Source: Sulfurovum sp. UBA1140
Lineage (GTDB): Bacteria; Campylobacterota; Campylobacteria; Campylobacterales; Sulfurovaceae
NCBI GenBank assembly: GCA_002311915.1
Contig: DCAF01000012.1
Span: 64,598 to 76,629 of the forward strand
Reading direction: 5' to 3'
DNA: 12,032 nucleotides
This document shows, piece after piece, positions 6,142-12,032 of this stretch. Position 1 is the stretch's first letter. The number at the start of each line of letters is the position of its first letter. The position numbers were made by a program, and so were the translations under genes. The notes beneath the pieces are model-generated. The model worked only from the letters and a program-made list of their open reading frames with translations, was not told the DNA's origin and made no database searches.

Positions 6142-7656
6142 GTGGCAAATAAGTTACAAGCAGACGAAATTAGCTCGATAATCAAAGAGAGAATCGAGAA
6201 TTTTGAGATAGGTGTAGATATCAACGAAGTTGGTAAAGTAGTAGGTGTTGCAGATGGAATTACGTCTGTATATGGTCTTAACAACGTTATGGCTGGAGAG
6301 GTTGTAGAGTTCGAAACTGGTGTAAACGGTATGGTTCTTAACCTTGAAGAGGCAAATGTTGGTATTGTTGTTTTGGGTTCAATGGTAGGAATTAGAGAAG
6401 GAATGAGCGTTAAGCGAACAGGAAAACTTCTTAGAATACCTGTAGGTGATGCTATGGTTGGACGAGTTGTTAATTCACTTGGTGAGCCAATTGATGGCAA
6501 AGGTCCAATCGAGACAACAGAGACAAGACTTCTCGAAGAGAAAGCACCAGGAATTATGGCTAGAAAGTCAGTTCATGAGCCACTTCAAACGGGTATCAAA
6601 GCAATTGATGCACTTGTACCAGTTGGACGAGGGCAAAGAGAGCTTATTATTGGTGACAGACAGACAGGTAAAACAACTTTGGCGATTGATACCATTATCA
6701 ACCAAAAAGGTCAAGATGTTACTTGTGTTTATGTTGCAATTGGTCAAAAGCAGTCAAATATCGCTGCAATGGTTAAAAAACTAGAAGAGCATGGAGCAAT
6801 GGAGTATACAATTATTGTTGCATCTACAGCTGCTGATTCTGCTGCGTTACAGTACCTTGCACCTTATGCTGGTGTTACTTTGGCTGAGTATTATATGAAC
6901 TCTAGTAGACATGCTGTTATCTTTTATGATGACTTATCTAAACATGCTGTTGCATATAGAGAGATGTCATTGATTCTTAGAAGACCTCCAGGTAGAGAGG
7001 CGTATCCAGGAGATGTTTTCTATCTTCACTCAAGACTTCTTGAGAGAGCTGCGAAACTAAGTGATGCAAATGGTGCAGGTTCAATTACTGCGTTCCCAAT
7101 CATTGAGACACAAGCAGGAGATGTTGCAGCGTATATTCCTACCAACGTAATTTCAATTACTGATGGACAGATTTTCCTTGAAACTGACCTATTTAACTCG
7201 GGTATTAGACCTGCTATTAATGTTGGACTATCGGTATCAAGAGTTGGTGGTTCTGCTCAGATTAAGGCTACTAAGCAAGTTGCAGGGACACTTAGACTTG
7301 ACCTCGCTTCGTATAGAGAGCTTCAAGCATTTGCACAGTTTGCGTCAGACCTTGATGAGTATAGTCAACAGCAATTGGCAAGAGGAGCTAGAATGGTTGA
7401 GGTTCTTAAGCAAGGACCATTTGTTCCCGTGCCAATTGAGAAGCAAGTTGTTATGATTTTTGCAGGAAATGCAGGTTATCTGGATTCGATTCCAGCAACA
7501 GCTGTTACTAAATTTGAAGCAGAGTTTATGCCATTTATGGATGCTAAACACTCAGCTATTTTGGACAGTATCAGAGATGAGAAGAAAATCACCGATGATA
7601 CTGACGTGGCATTGAAAAAAGCACTGGACGATTTCAGCGAAACTTTTTCGGCATAA
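6142..7656 (+). CDS. atpA: ATP synthase F1 subunit alpha
   Basis: Non-catalytic nucleotide-binding subunit of the alpha3beta3 head. A beta-barrel N-domain (about 25-95) precedes the P-loop GDRQTGKT at 171-178. The central domain carries FYDDLSKHA (261-269), RRPPGREAYPGDVFYLHSRL (280-299) and SVSRVGG (364-370), whose R367 is the arginine finger reaching into the catalytic site of beta. The C-terminal domain is helical. The length of 504 is standard. The start is GTG 6142, chosen because AAGGAG (6131-6136) lies five bases before it and the protein then begins MANKLQADEISSIIKERI, like other alpha subunits. Confidence 0.98.
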   Translation: MANKLQADEISSIIKERIENFEIGVDINEVGKVVGVADGITSVYGLNNVMAGEVVEFETGVNGMVLNLEEANVGIVVLGSMVGIREGMSVKRTGKLLRIPVGDAMVGRVVNSLGEPIDGKGPIETTETRLLEEKAPGIMARKSVHEPLQTGIKAIDALVPVGRGQRELIIGDRQTGKTTLAIDTIINQKGQDVTCVYVAIGQKQSNIAAMVKKLEEHGAMEYTIIVASTAADSAALQYLAPYAGVTLAEYYMNSSRHAVIFYDDLSKHAVAYREMSLILRRPPGREAYPGDVFYLHSRLLERAAKLSDANGAGSITAFPIIETQAGDVAAYIPTNVISITDGQIFLETDLFNSGIRPAINVGLSVSRVGGSAQIKATKQVAGTLRLDLASYRELQAFAQFASDLDEYSQQQLARGARMVEVLKQGPFVPVPIEKQVVMIFAGNAGYLDSIPATAVTKFEAEFMPFMDAKHSAILDSIRDEKKITDDTDVALKKALDDFSETFSA

Positions 7657-7665
7657 GGCTAAAAA

Positions 7666-8550
7666 ATGGCTAACTTAAAAGATATTAAACGGAAGATTTC
7701 GAGTGTCAAAGGTACTCAGAAGACGACCCGTGCAATGAAACTTGTTTCATCTGCGAAGCTTAAGAGGGCAGAAGAGGTTGCAAAACGCTCTAAAATTTAT
7801 GCCTCTAAGCTAACTGAGCTTCTTGGTGAGATTGCTCAGAAGATGAATCAATCTGAGGGTGAGATTGATAATATTTTCTTTAGAGAAAATAAAAATCCAT
7901 CCAAAGTTGATATTGTATTTGTCTCTGCTGATAAAGGTCTTTGTGGTGGATTTAACTATCAAACCATCAAGCGAACCAATAAACTTTTAAAAGAGTTTGG
8001 TGATGCTGGTGTTGAGGTTAGATTAAGTGGTGTCGGTAAAAAAGGTATCGCTTTCTATAAATACAACAAACAAGAGATGTTAAATGAGATAGAGGGCTTG
8101 AGTGCTTCTCCAAATTATGAAGATGCTTCTAAATTTATCTCTCTTTTGGTTGAAGATTATATTGCTGGAAAAACTGATAAAATTATATTGGTCTATAATG
8201 GCTATGTAAATATGATTACTCAGGAGATCGTTGAGCAACAACTTCTACCCGTTGACATGTCAAACATCAAGTTAAATGCTGTCTCACTCTCTGAACTAGA
8301 GATTGAACCAGATGATGATGATACACTCATGGACGCATTGGTCAGAAAGTATATTGAGTATTCAATGTATTACGGATTACTTACATCACTTGCAGGTGAG
8401 CATAGTGCTAGAATGCAAGCGATGGACGCAGCGACCAAGAATGCAGGTGAGATGGTGCAGAAGTTAACAGTGAAGTATAACAAAGCAAGACAAGAAGCGA
8501 TTACAACTGAACTCATTGAGATTATCAGTGGTATGGAATCGTTGAAATAA
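7666..8550 (+). CDS. atpG: ATP synthase F1 subunit gamma
   Basis: Gamma is the central rotor shaft that couples ring rotation to catalysis. The N-terminal helix (KDIKRKISSVKGTQKTTRAM, 5-24) and the C-terminal helix (about 240-294, with AMDAATKNAGEM) form the antiparallel coiled coil inside the F1 head. The middle (about 75-210) is the Rossmann-like domain, with DKGLCGGFN in its first part. At 294 residues it is of normal length. The ribosome-binding site is weak (AAGG nine bases after the atpA stop region), so translation probably depends partly on coupling to atpA. Confidence 0.97.
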   Translation: MANLKDIKRKISSVKGTQKTTRAMKLVSSAKLKRAEEVAKRSKIYASKLTELLGEIAQKMNQSEGEIDNIFFRENKNPSKVDIVFVSADKGLCGGFNYQTIKRTNKLLKEFGDAGVEVRLSGVGKKGIAFYKYNKQEMLNEIEGLSASPNYEDASKFISLLVEDYIAGKTDKIILVYNGYVNMITQEIVEQQLLPVDMSNIKLNAVSLSELEIEPDDDDTLMDALVRKYIEYSMYYGLLTSLAGEHSARMQAMDAATKNAGEMVQKLTVKYNKARQEAITTELIEIISGMESLK

Positions 8551-8568
8551 GAAGAGGAGAATATTATA

Positions 8569-9975
8569 ATGACAGGTAAAGTAGTACAGGTACTAGGTCC
8601 AGTTGTAGATGTTGATTTTACGGATTATCTTCCAGCAATCAACGAAGCATTGGAGACGACAATTAAACTAGAGAGTGGAGACCAAAGATTGGTCTTGGAA
8701 GTTGCAGCACAACTTGGTGATAACCGTGTTAGAACCATTGCAATGGATATGAGTGAAGGTCTTGTAAGAGGTCAAGAGGTAAAAGCTACTGGTGATTCAA
8801 TTAAAGTTCCAGTTGGTGAAGAGGTTCTTGGACGAATCTTTAATGTTATTGGTGAGACCGTTGATGACGCTGGTGATTTCTCTGCAAAAGAGTACAAGTC
8901 TATTCACAGAGACCCACCACCATTTGAAGAGCAAAGCACAAAAACAGAAGTTTTTGAGACAGGTATCAAAGTAGTTGACCTCCTTGCACCATATAACAAA
9001 GGTGGAAAAGTAGGACTATTTGGTGGTGCTGGTGTTGGTAAAACTGTAATTATTATGGAACTTATCAATAACGTTGCAATGAAACACAGTGGTTACTCTG
9101 TATTTGCTGGTGTTGGTGAGAGAACTCGTGAAGGAAATGACCTTTACTTTGAAATGGAAGAGTCAAACGTACTTGACAAAGTTGCACTCTGTTATGGACA
9201 GATGAGTGAACCTCCTGGAGCTAGAAACAGAATTGCGTTGACTGCACTTACTATGGCAGAGCATTTTCGTGATGAGATGGGTCTTGATGTTCTTATGTTT
9301 ATTGATAATATCTTTAGATTTGCTCAATCAGGTTCAGAGATGTCAGCACTTCTTGGTCGTATCCCGTCAGCAGTTGGATATCAGCCAACATTGGCATCAG
9401 AAATGGGTAAACTTCAAGAGAGAATTACATCGACAACCAAAGGTTCAATTACTTCTGTTCAAGCAGTATATGTACCAGCAGATGACTTGACAGACCCTGC
9501 TCCTGCATCAGTGTTCGCACACCTTGACGCAACAACAGTTCTAAACCGTTCAATCGCAGAAAAAGGTATCTACCCAGCAGTTGACCCACTAGACTCAACG
9601 AGCCGAATGCTTGACCCATCGATTATTGGTGATGAGCATTATGCAGTTGCAAGAGGTGTTCAGTCAATCCTTCAAAAGTATAAAGACCTTCAAGATATTA
9701 TCGCAATTCTTGGTATGGATGAGCTTTCAGAAGAGGACAAAAAGACTGTTGAGAGAGCAAGAAAAATCGAGAAGTACCTATCTCAACCATTCCATGTTGC
9801 TGAAGTATTTACAGGAAGCCCAGGTGTATATGTTGAACTTGCTGATACTATTGCAGGATTCAAAGGTCTTATCGAAGGTAAATATGACGATATGCTCGAA
9901 GCATCTTTCTACATGGTAGGTAATATGGACGAAGCTATCGCTAAAAATGAGAAGATTTTAGCGAAAAACAAATAA
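8569..9975 (+). CDS. atpD: ATP synthase F1 subunit beta (catalytic)
   Basis: Catalytic subunit making or hydrolysing ATP. P-loop GGAGVGKT is at 152-159 (K158), the catalytic GERTREG at 183-189 (E184, R185), Walker B LMFIDNIFRF at 242-251 (D246) and the family signature around 262-280. The DELSEED motif that contacts gamma lies at 384-390, intact and unusually exact. All catalytic residues are present and the length (468) is normal. GAGGAG lies upstream with a rather long gap of about nine bases to ATG 8569. The gene has 18 bases before it and 16 after it within the operon. Confidence 0.98.
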   Translation: MTGKVVQVLGPVVDVDFTDYLPAINEALETTIKLESGDQRLVLEVAAQLGDNRVRTIAMDMSEGLVRGQEVKATGDSIKVPVGEEVLGRIFNVIGETVDDAGDFSAKEYKSIHRDPPPFEEQSTKTEVFETGIKVVDLLAPYNKGGKVGLFGGAGVGKTVIIMELINNVAMKHSGYSVFAGVGERTREGNDLYFEMEESNVLDKVALCYGQMSEPPGARNRIALTALTMAEHFRDEMGLDVLMFIDNIFRFAQSGSEMSALLGRIPSAVGYQPTLASEMGKLQERITSTTKGSITSVQAVYVPADDLTDPAPASVFAHLDATTVLNRSIAEKGIYPAVDPLDSTSRMLDPSIIGDEHYAVARGVQSILQKYKDLQDIIAILGMDELSEEDKKTVERARKIEKYLSQPFHVAEVFTGSPGVYVELADTIAGFKGLIEGKYDDMLEASFYMVGNMDEAIAKNEKILAKNK

Positions 9976-9991
9976 GTAGAAGGAGCAAAAT

Positions 9992-10378
9992 ATGAAGCTC
10001 ATGAAACTTGAAATTGTGACACCTCTTGGTGTCATTTTCGATGATGAAGTTAAACAGGTAACCATTCCTGGTAGCGAAGGTGAGTTTGGAGTTTTGGCAG
10101 GTCATGCCTCTTTGGTCTCACTTCTTGATACAGGTGTTATAGTCATAGAGACAAAAGAGTCTAAAGAAATTTCTGTAGCTGTTAATGGTGGTTATGTGAA
10201 AGTTGGCGAAGATAAAACTCTCTGTGTTGTTGATGGTGCAGTAGCACTTAATGCTGAAGATTCTAATCTTGCAAATGCTCTTGCAGAAGCCAAAGAGTTA
10301 CTTGCTAAAGCAGGTGAATCTAGTATGGCTCTTGCCTCTGCTATGGCTAAAGTAGACAGTATGGGTAAGAGTATCTAA
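9992..10378 (+). CDS. atpC: ATP synthase F1 subunit epsilon
   Basis: Epsilon binds the foot of gamma and the c-ring and can restrain ATP hydrolysis. The N-terminal beta-sandwich (about 3-88) contains TPLG, IPGSEGEFGVLAGHA (28-42) and VNGGYVKV, all family hallmarks. The C-terminal arm is an alanine-rich helical stretch (about 90-125) that is shorter than in E. coli, so strong inhibition of ATPase activity is uncertain. ATG 9992 follows AAGGAG. It is the last gene of the atp operon, with a strong terminator beginning eight bases after its stop. Confidence 0.95.
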   Translation: MKLMKLEIVTPLGVIFDDEVKQVTIPGSEGEFGVLAGHASLVSLLDTGVIVIETKESKEISVAVNGGYVKVGEDKTLCVVDGAVALNAEDSNLANALAEAKELLAKAGESSMALASAMAKVDSMGKSI

Positions 10379-10385
10379 ACTCTTA

Positions 10386-10417
10386 AACTTTAGGGTTTTT
10401 CCCTAAAGTTATTTTTT
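10386..10417 (+). terminator. rho-independent terminator of the atp operon
   Basis: A perfect 10-bp stem (10386-10395 with 10401-10410) has GGG/CCC at the loop end and a five-T loop, followed by ATTTTTT. It separates the ATP synthase operon from the Tol-type genes. The stem is also flanked by A-rich DNA upstream, so it could work in both directions, but no convergent gene is present. Confidence 0.92.
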
Positions 10418-10510
10418 ATACAACCATACTTCATAATTTAAATTTTACGTTTAATTATAAAAATAACCCCCTTAACCCTTAAAAAGATAAGCTTTCACAG
10501 AGAACAAATA

Positions 10511-10536
10511 TGCTAGTATTCTTTACATTATATCGT
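10511..10536 (+). promoter_or_regulatory. possible promoter region of the tol genes
   Basis: TGCTAGTAT resembles an extended -10 and TTATAT downstream is another weak match; both lie between the atp terminator and the preferred exbB/tolQ start at 10558. The tol genes need their own promoter because of the upstream terminator, but the exact box cannot be decided by eye. Confidence 0.3.
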
Positions 10537-10557
10537 TTTAAAAAGGACTATGCAAAT

Positions 10558-11136
10558 ATGGCATTTTTTGAGATACTTCAAGGTTATATTGATAAAAGTA
10601 GTGCGATTACTATTTTTGTATTGGTGTTGCTCTCTATCTACTTAATTATTACCCTTTGGATATTTATCTACCGATATTTTTCTATTAAATCTAAAATTAA
10701 TATCGAGACCCGTTCAGTGAATAAACTCTATATGGGGCGAAGTAAAAGTGTGGATGGTGATTCACTGCTCTATACCTATTTAAATAAAGTTTTAATTCCC
10801 AATAGAGCAATATTTTCTGTAGCCAAAAACTCTGCTATTAAAGGAGCAACAAGTGGTTTAACGGCTCTTTCTATTATTGCATCAACCTCTCCTTTTATTG
10901 GATTGTTTGGTACCGTTGTGGCTATTTTAGAAACCTTCTCCTCTTTGGGTAGTCAAAAAGGATCATCTATTGCTATTGTTGCTCCTGCCATTTCAGAAGC
11001 ACTAGTAGCAACGGCTGCGGGTATTGCAGTGGCAACATTTGCGTATACTTTTCATCTGATTTTAAAACGAAAAGCCTATGAGTTGAATGTATTACTTGAG
11101 AGTCAAGCCGATTTAATACTCTCTCAAAAGGCATAG
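10558..11136 (+). CDS. TolQ/ExbB-type proton channel subunit
   Basis: A MotA/TolQ/ExbB-family inner-membrane protein that, with a TolR/ExbD partner, uses the proton gradient to move an energy transducer. A first membrane helix lies at about residues 16-39. A cytoplasmic loop follows, then the conserved pair of helices in the second half (about 100-165), with the family pattern TSPFIGLFGTVVAILETF and EALVATAAGIAVA. I chose ATG 10558 (192 residues, starting MAFFEILQGYIDKSS) because AAGGA lies ten bases upstream and the extra 16 residues from ATG 10510 look unlike the family. The position before exbD- and tolA-like genes, downstream of atpC, matches the C. jejuni Tol-Pal cluster, so TolQ is the more likely role. 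Confidence 0.9.
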   Translation: MAFFEILQGYIDKSSAITIFVLVLLSIYLIITLWIFIYRYFSIKSKINIETRSVNKLYMGRSKSVDGDSLLYTYLNKVLIPNRAIFSVAKNSAIKGATSGLTALSIIASTSPFIGLFGTVVAILETFSSLGSQKGSSIAIVAPAISEALVATAAGIAVATFAYTFHLILKRKAYELNVLLESQADLILSQKA

Positions 11137-11138
11137 AG

Positions 11139-11525
11139 ATGATGGAGTGGGATGAGAATCCTGATTTAAATATTACACCATTGATTGATGTTATGTTGGT
11201 ACTAATGGCAATTTTTATGATTACCATTCCTGTTATGCAGTATCAAGAGCAGATAGAGCTTCCTGATGGGTCTCGTTCACTTAAAGTAAGTGAGCAGAAG
11301 ACTTTAACAGTAGAGATAGACAGAGAGTTAAATATTCACTATAACAGTGAGGTCTATACACTAGAGAGTTTTCCTGATGCGTTTCGATTTAAAACAGGAG
11401 ATGCTGATAAGAGCCAAGCTATTTATATTAATGCCGATAAAGAGATTGCCTATGAGCATGTTATCTATCTTTTAAAAGTAGTTAAGCAGAGTGGCTTTAC
11501 AAAGGCATCGCTTCTAACACTATGA
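11139..11525 (+). CDS. TolR/ExbD-type membrane protein
   Basis: Single-pass inner-membrane partner of the TolQ/ExbB protein. NITPLIDVMLVLMAIFMIT (11-29) is the diagnostic membrane helix; D17 is the aspartate expected to carry protons. The remaining 95 residues form the periplasmic domain, with the usual pattern of a 'LTVEID' strand and a C-terminal KQSGFTKASLLTL. At 128 residues it is normal. ATG 11139 lies two bases after the preceding stop; an adjacent ATG at 11142 is in frame and cannot be excluded. Its stop overlaps the next start as ATGA. Confidence 0.92.
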   Translation: MMEWDENPDLNITPLIDVMLVLMAIFMITIPVMQYQEQIELPDGSRSLKVSEQKTLTVEIDRELNIHYNSEVYTLESFPDAFRFKTGDADKSQAIYINADKEIAYEHVIYLLKVVKQSGFTKASLLTL

Positions 11526-12032
11526 ATAAATTAATTAGTGGTATTGTTGCTGTTGGCATCTATTTTGGGCTGGTTTTTATAATACTGCTCTACTATAATG
11601 TACATGAAGAGAAAGCTAAAAATTATGTTGAAAAAAATAGTAATAGGGTCACCGTTACTCTGGTTAATAGCGATAAAACAGTTTTTAATAAAAGTTCAAA
11701 AGTTACCACACCAACCAAAGGAGTAGACCCTTCACAAAGTATTAAACAGCAGATAATTCCCCCTATAATTCCTATTCCTATTCCGATACCCGTACCTAAA
11801 AAACAGGCTGTTAAAACTGTGCCGAAAGTTAAAGCAGAGCCAAAGAAATTGGTTCAACCCAAAGAAGATAGACGAAAAAAAGAGAAAGAGGCACGTGTTA
11901 AAGCAGAGCAGAAAAAAAGAGAGTTGGCGCGTATAAAAGTTAAAGAAGAGAACAGAAGAGCCGAACGAGTGGCACGTCTTAAAAAAGAGAAAGAGATAAA
12001 ACGTTTAGCCACAGTTAAAGCCAACAAAGAGG
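11522..12032 (+). CDS. TolA/TonB-like energy transducer, 3' end outside window
   Basis: The frame is open from ATG 11522 to the window edge (170 codons). The protein has one N-terminal membrane anchor (about 4-24), a polar periplasmic stretch, a proline segment (PPIIPIPIPIPVPK, about 79-92), and then a very long lysine-, glutamate-, arginine- and alanine-rich region predicted to be an extended helix. A membrane anchor plus a long charged helical domain is the TolA plan, while the Pro/Ile/Val-rich spacer recalls TonB. The C-terminal domain that would decide lies beyond 12032. The start overlaps the TolR/ExbD stop (ATGA). With its neighbours it should span the periplasm and transmit the proton-driven movement to outer-membrane partners. 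Confidence 0.85.
   Translation, partial: MNKLISGIVAVGIYFGLVFIILLYYNVHEEKAKNYVEKNSNRVTVTLVNSDKTVFNKSSKVTTPTKGVDPSQSIKQQIIPPIIPIPIPIPVPKKQAVKTVPKVKAEPKKLVQPKEDRRKKEKEARVKAEQKKRELARIKVKEENRRAERVARLKKEKEIKRLATVKANKE

Noticed and set aside
6446..6784. Long plus-strand ORF inside atpA in another frame (and similar ones inside atpD and on the opposite strand of the atp genes).
   Set aside because: Shadows of strongly conserved atpA/atpD reading frames; low-complexity translations with no own ribosome-binding sites.
10510..10557. Earlier ATG at 10510 for the TolQ/ExbB gene.
   Set aside because: Its extra 16 residues do not resemble the family N-terminus, it lacks a good ribosome-binding site, and the stretch looks like promoter DNA.
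1..12032. Mobile elements, CRISPR arrays, tRNA or rRNA genes, toxin-antitoxin or defence genes.
   Set aside because: I saw no transposase or integrase motifs, no regularly spaced repeats, no tRNA cloverleaf and no terminal repeats; gene order is conserved housekeeping.

Overview
The window is AT-rich, densely packed and almost entirely coding. The run fmt-birA-parA-parB-atpF'-atpF-atpH-atpA-atpG-atpD-atpC-exbB/tolQ-exbD/tolR-tolA/tonB is the arrangement I know from Campylobacterota (formerly Epsilonproteobacteria; Campylobacter jejuni has it around Cj0098-Cj0113). Three further features fit this phylum: paired b/b' stator genes, no atpB or atpE in the atp operon, and promoters that show a clear -10 box but no obvious -35. 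A free-living sulfur- or hydrogen-oxidising relative such as Sulfurimonas or Sulfurovum is plausible, but this window cannot settle the genus.

Layout. Positions 1-175 hold no convincing protein gene. They carry nested inverted repeats that fold best as a minus-strand RNA, possibly a 6S-like regulatory RNA. A small orphan ORF follows (176-424, GTG start). It converges on a minus-strand gene (399-1187) for an exported protein joining a c-type cytochrome domain (CSPCH) to a thioredoxin-like domain (CRGC). A divergent promoter region (1188-1307) leads into a tightly coupled operon: fmt (initiator-tRNA formylation), birA (biotin-protein ligase), parA and parB (chromosome segregation). It ends at a hairpin at 4530-4555.

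A new TATAAT promoter (4589-4594) drives the seven-gene ATP synthase operon: stator b' and b, delta, alpha, gamma, beta and epsilon. It ends in a strong intrinsic terminator (10386-10417). Then come a TolQ/ExbB-type proton channel protein, a TolR/ExbD-type partner and the start of a TolA/TonB-like energy transducer, which runs off the right edge. From the C. jejuni order, tolB and pal are expected next, so this is probably the Tol-Pal envelope system.

Together, the ATP synthase and the TolQR motor both use the proton motive force, and the fmt-birA-parAB unit is housekeeping. The less ordinary parts are the left end (candidate RNA, orphan ORF, cytochrome-thioredoxin fusion), the mutually exclusive hairpins after parB, and a parS-like dyad inside parB. 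I did not find a convincing entirely new system; the candidate RNA at the left edge is the best lead.
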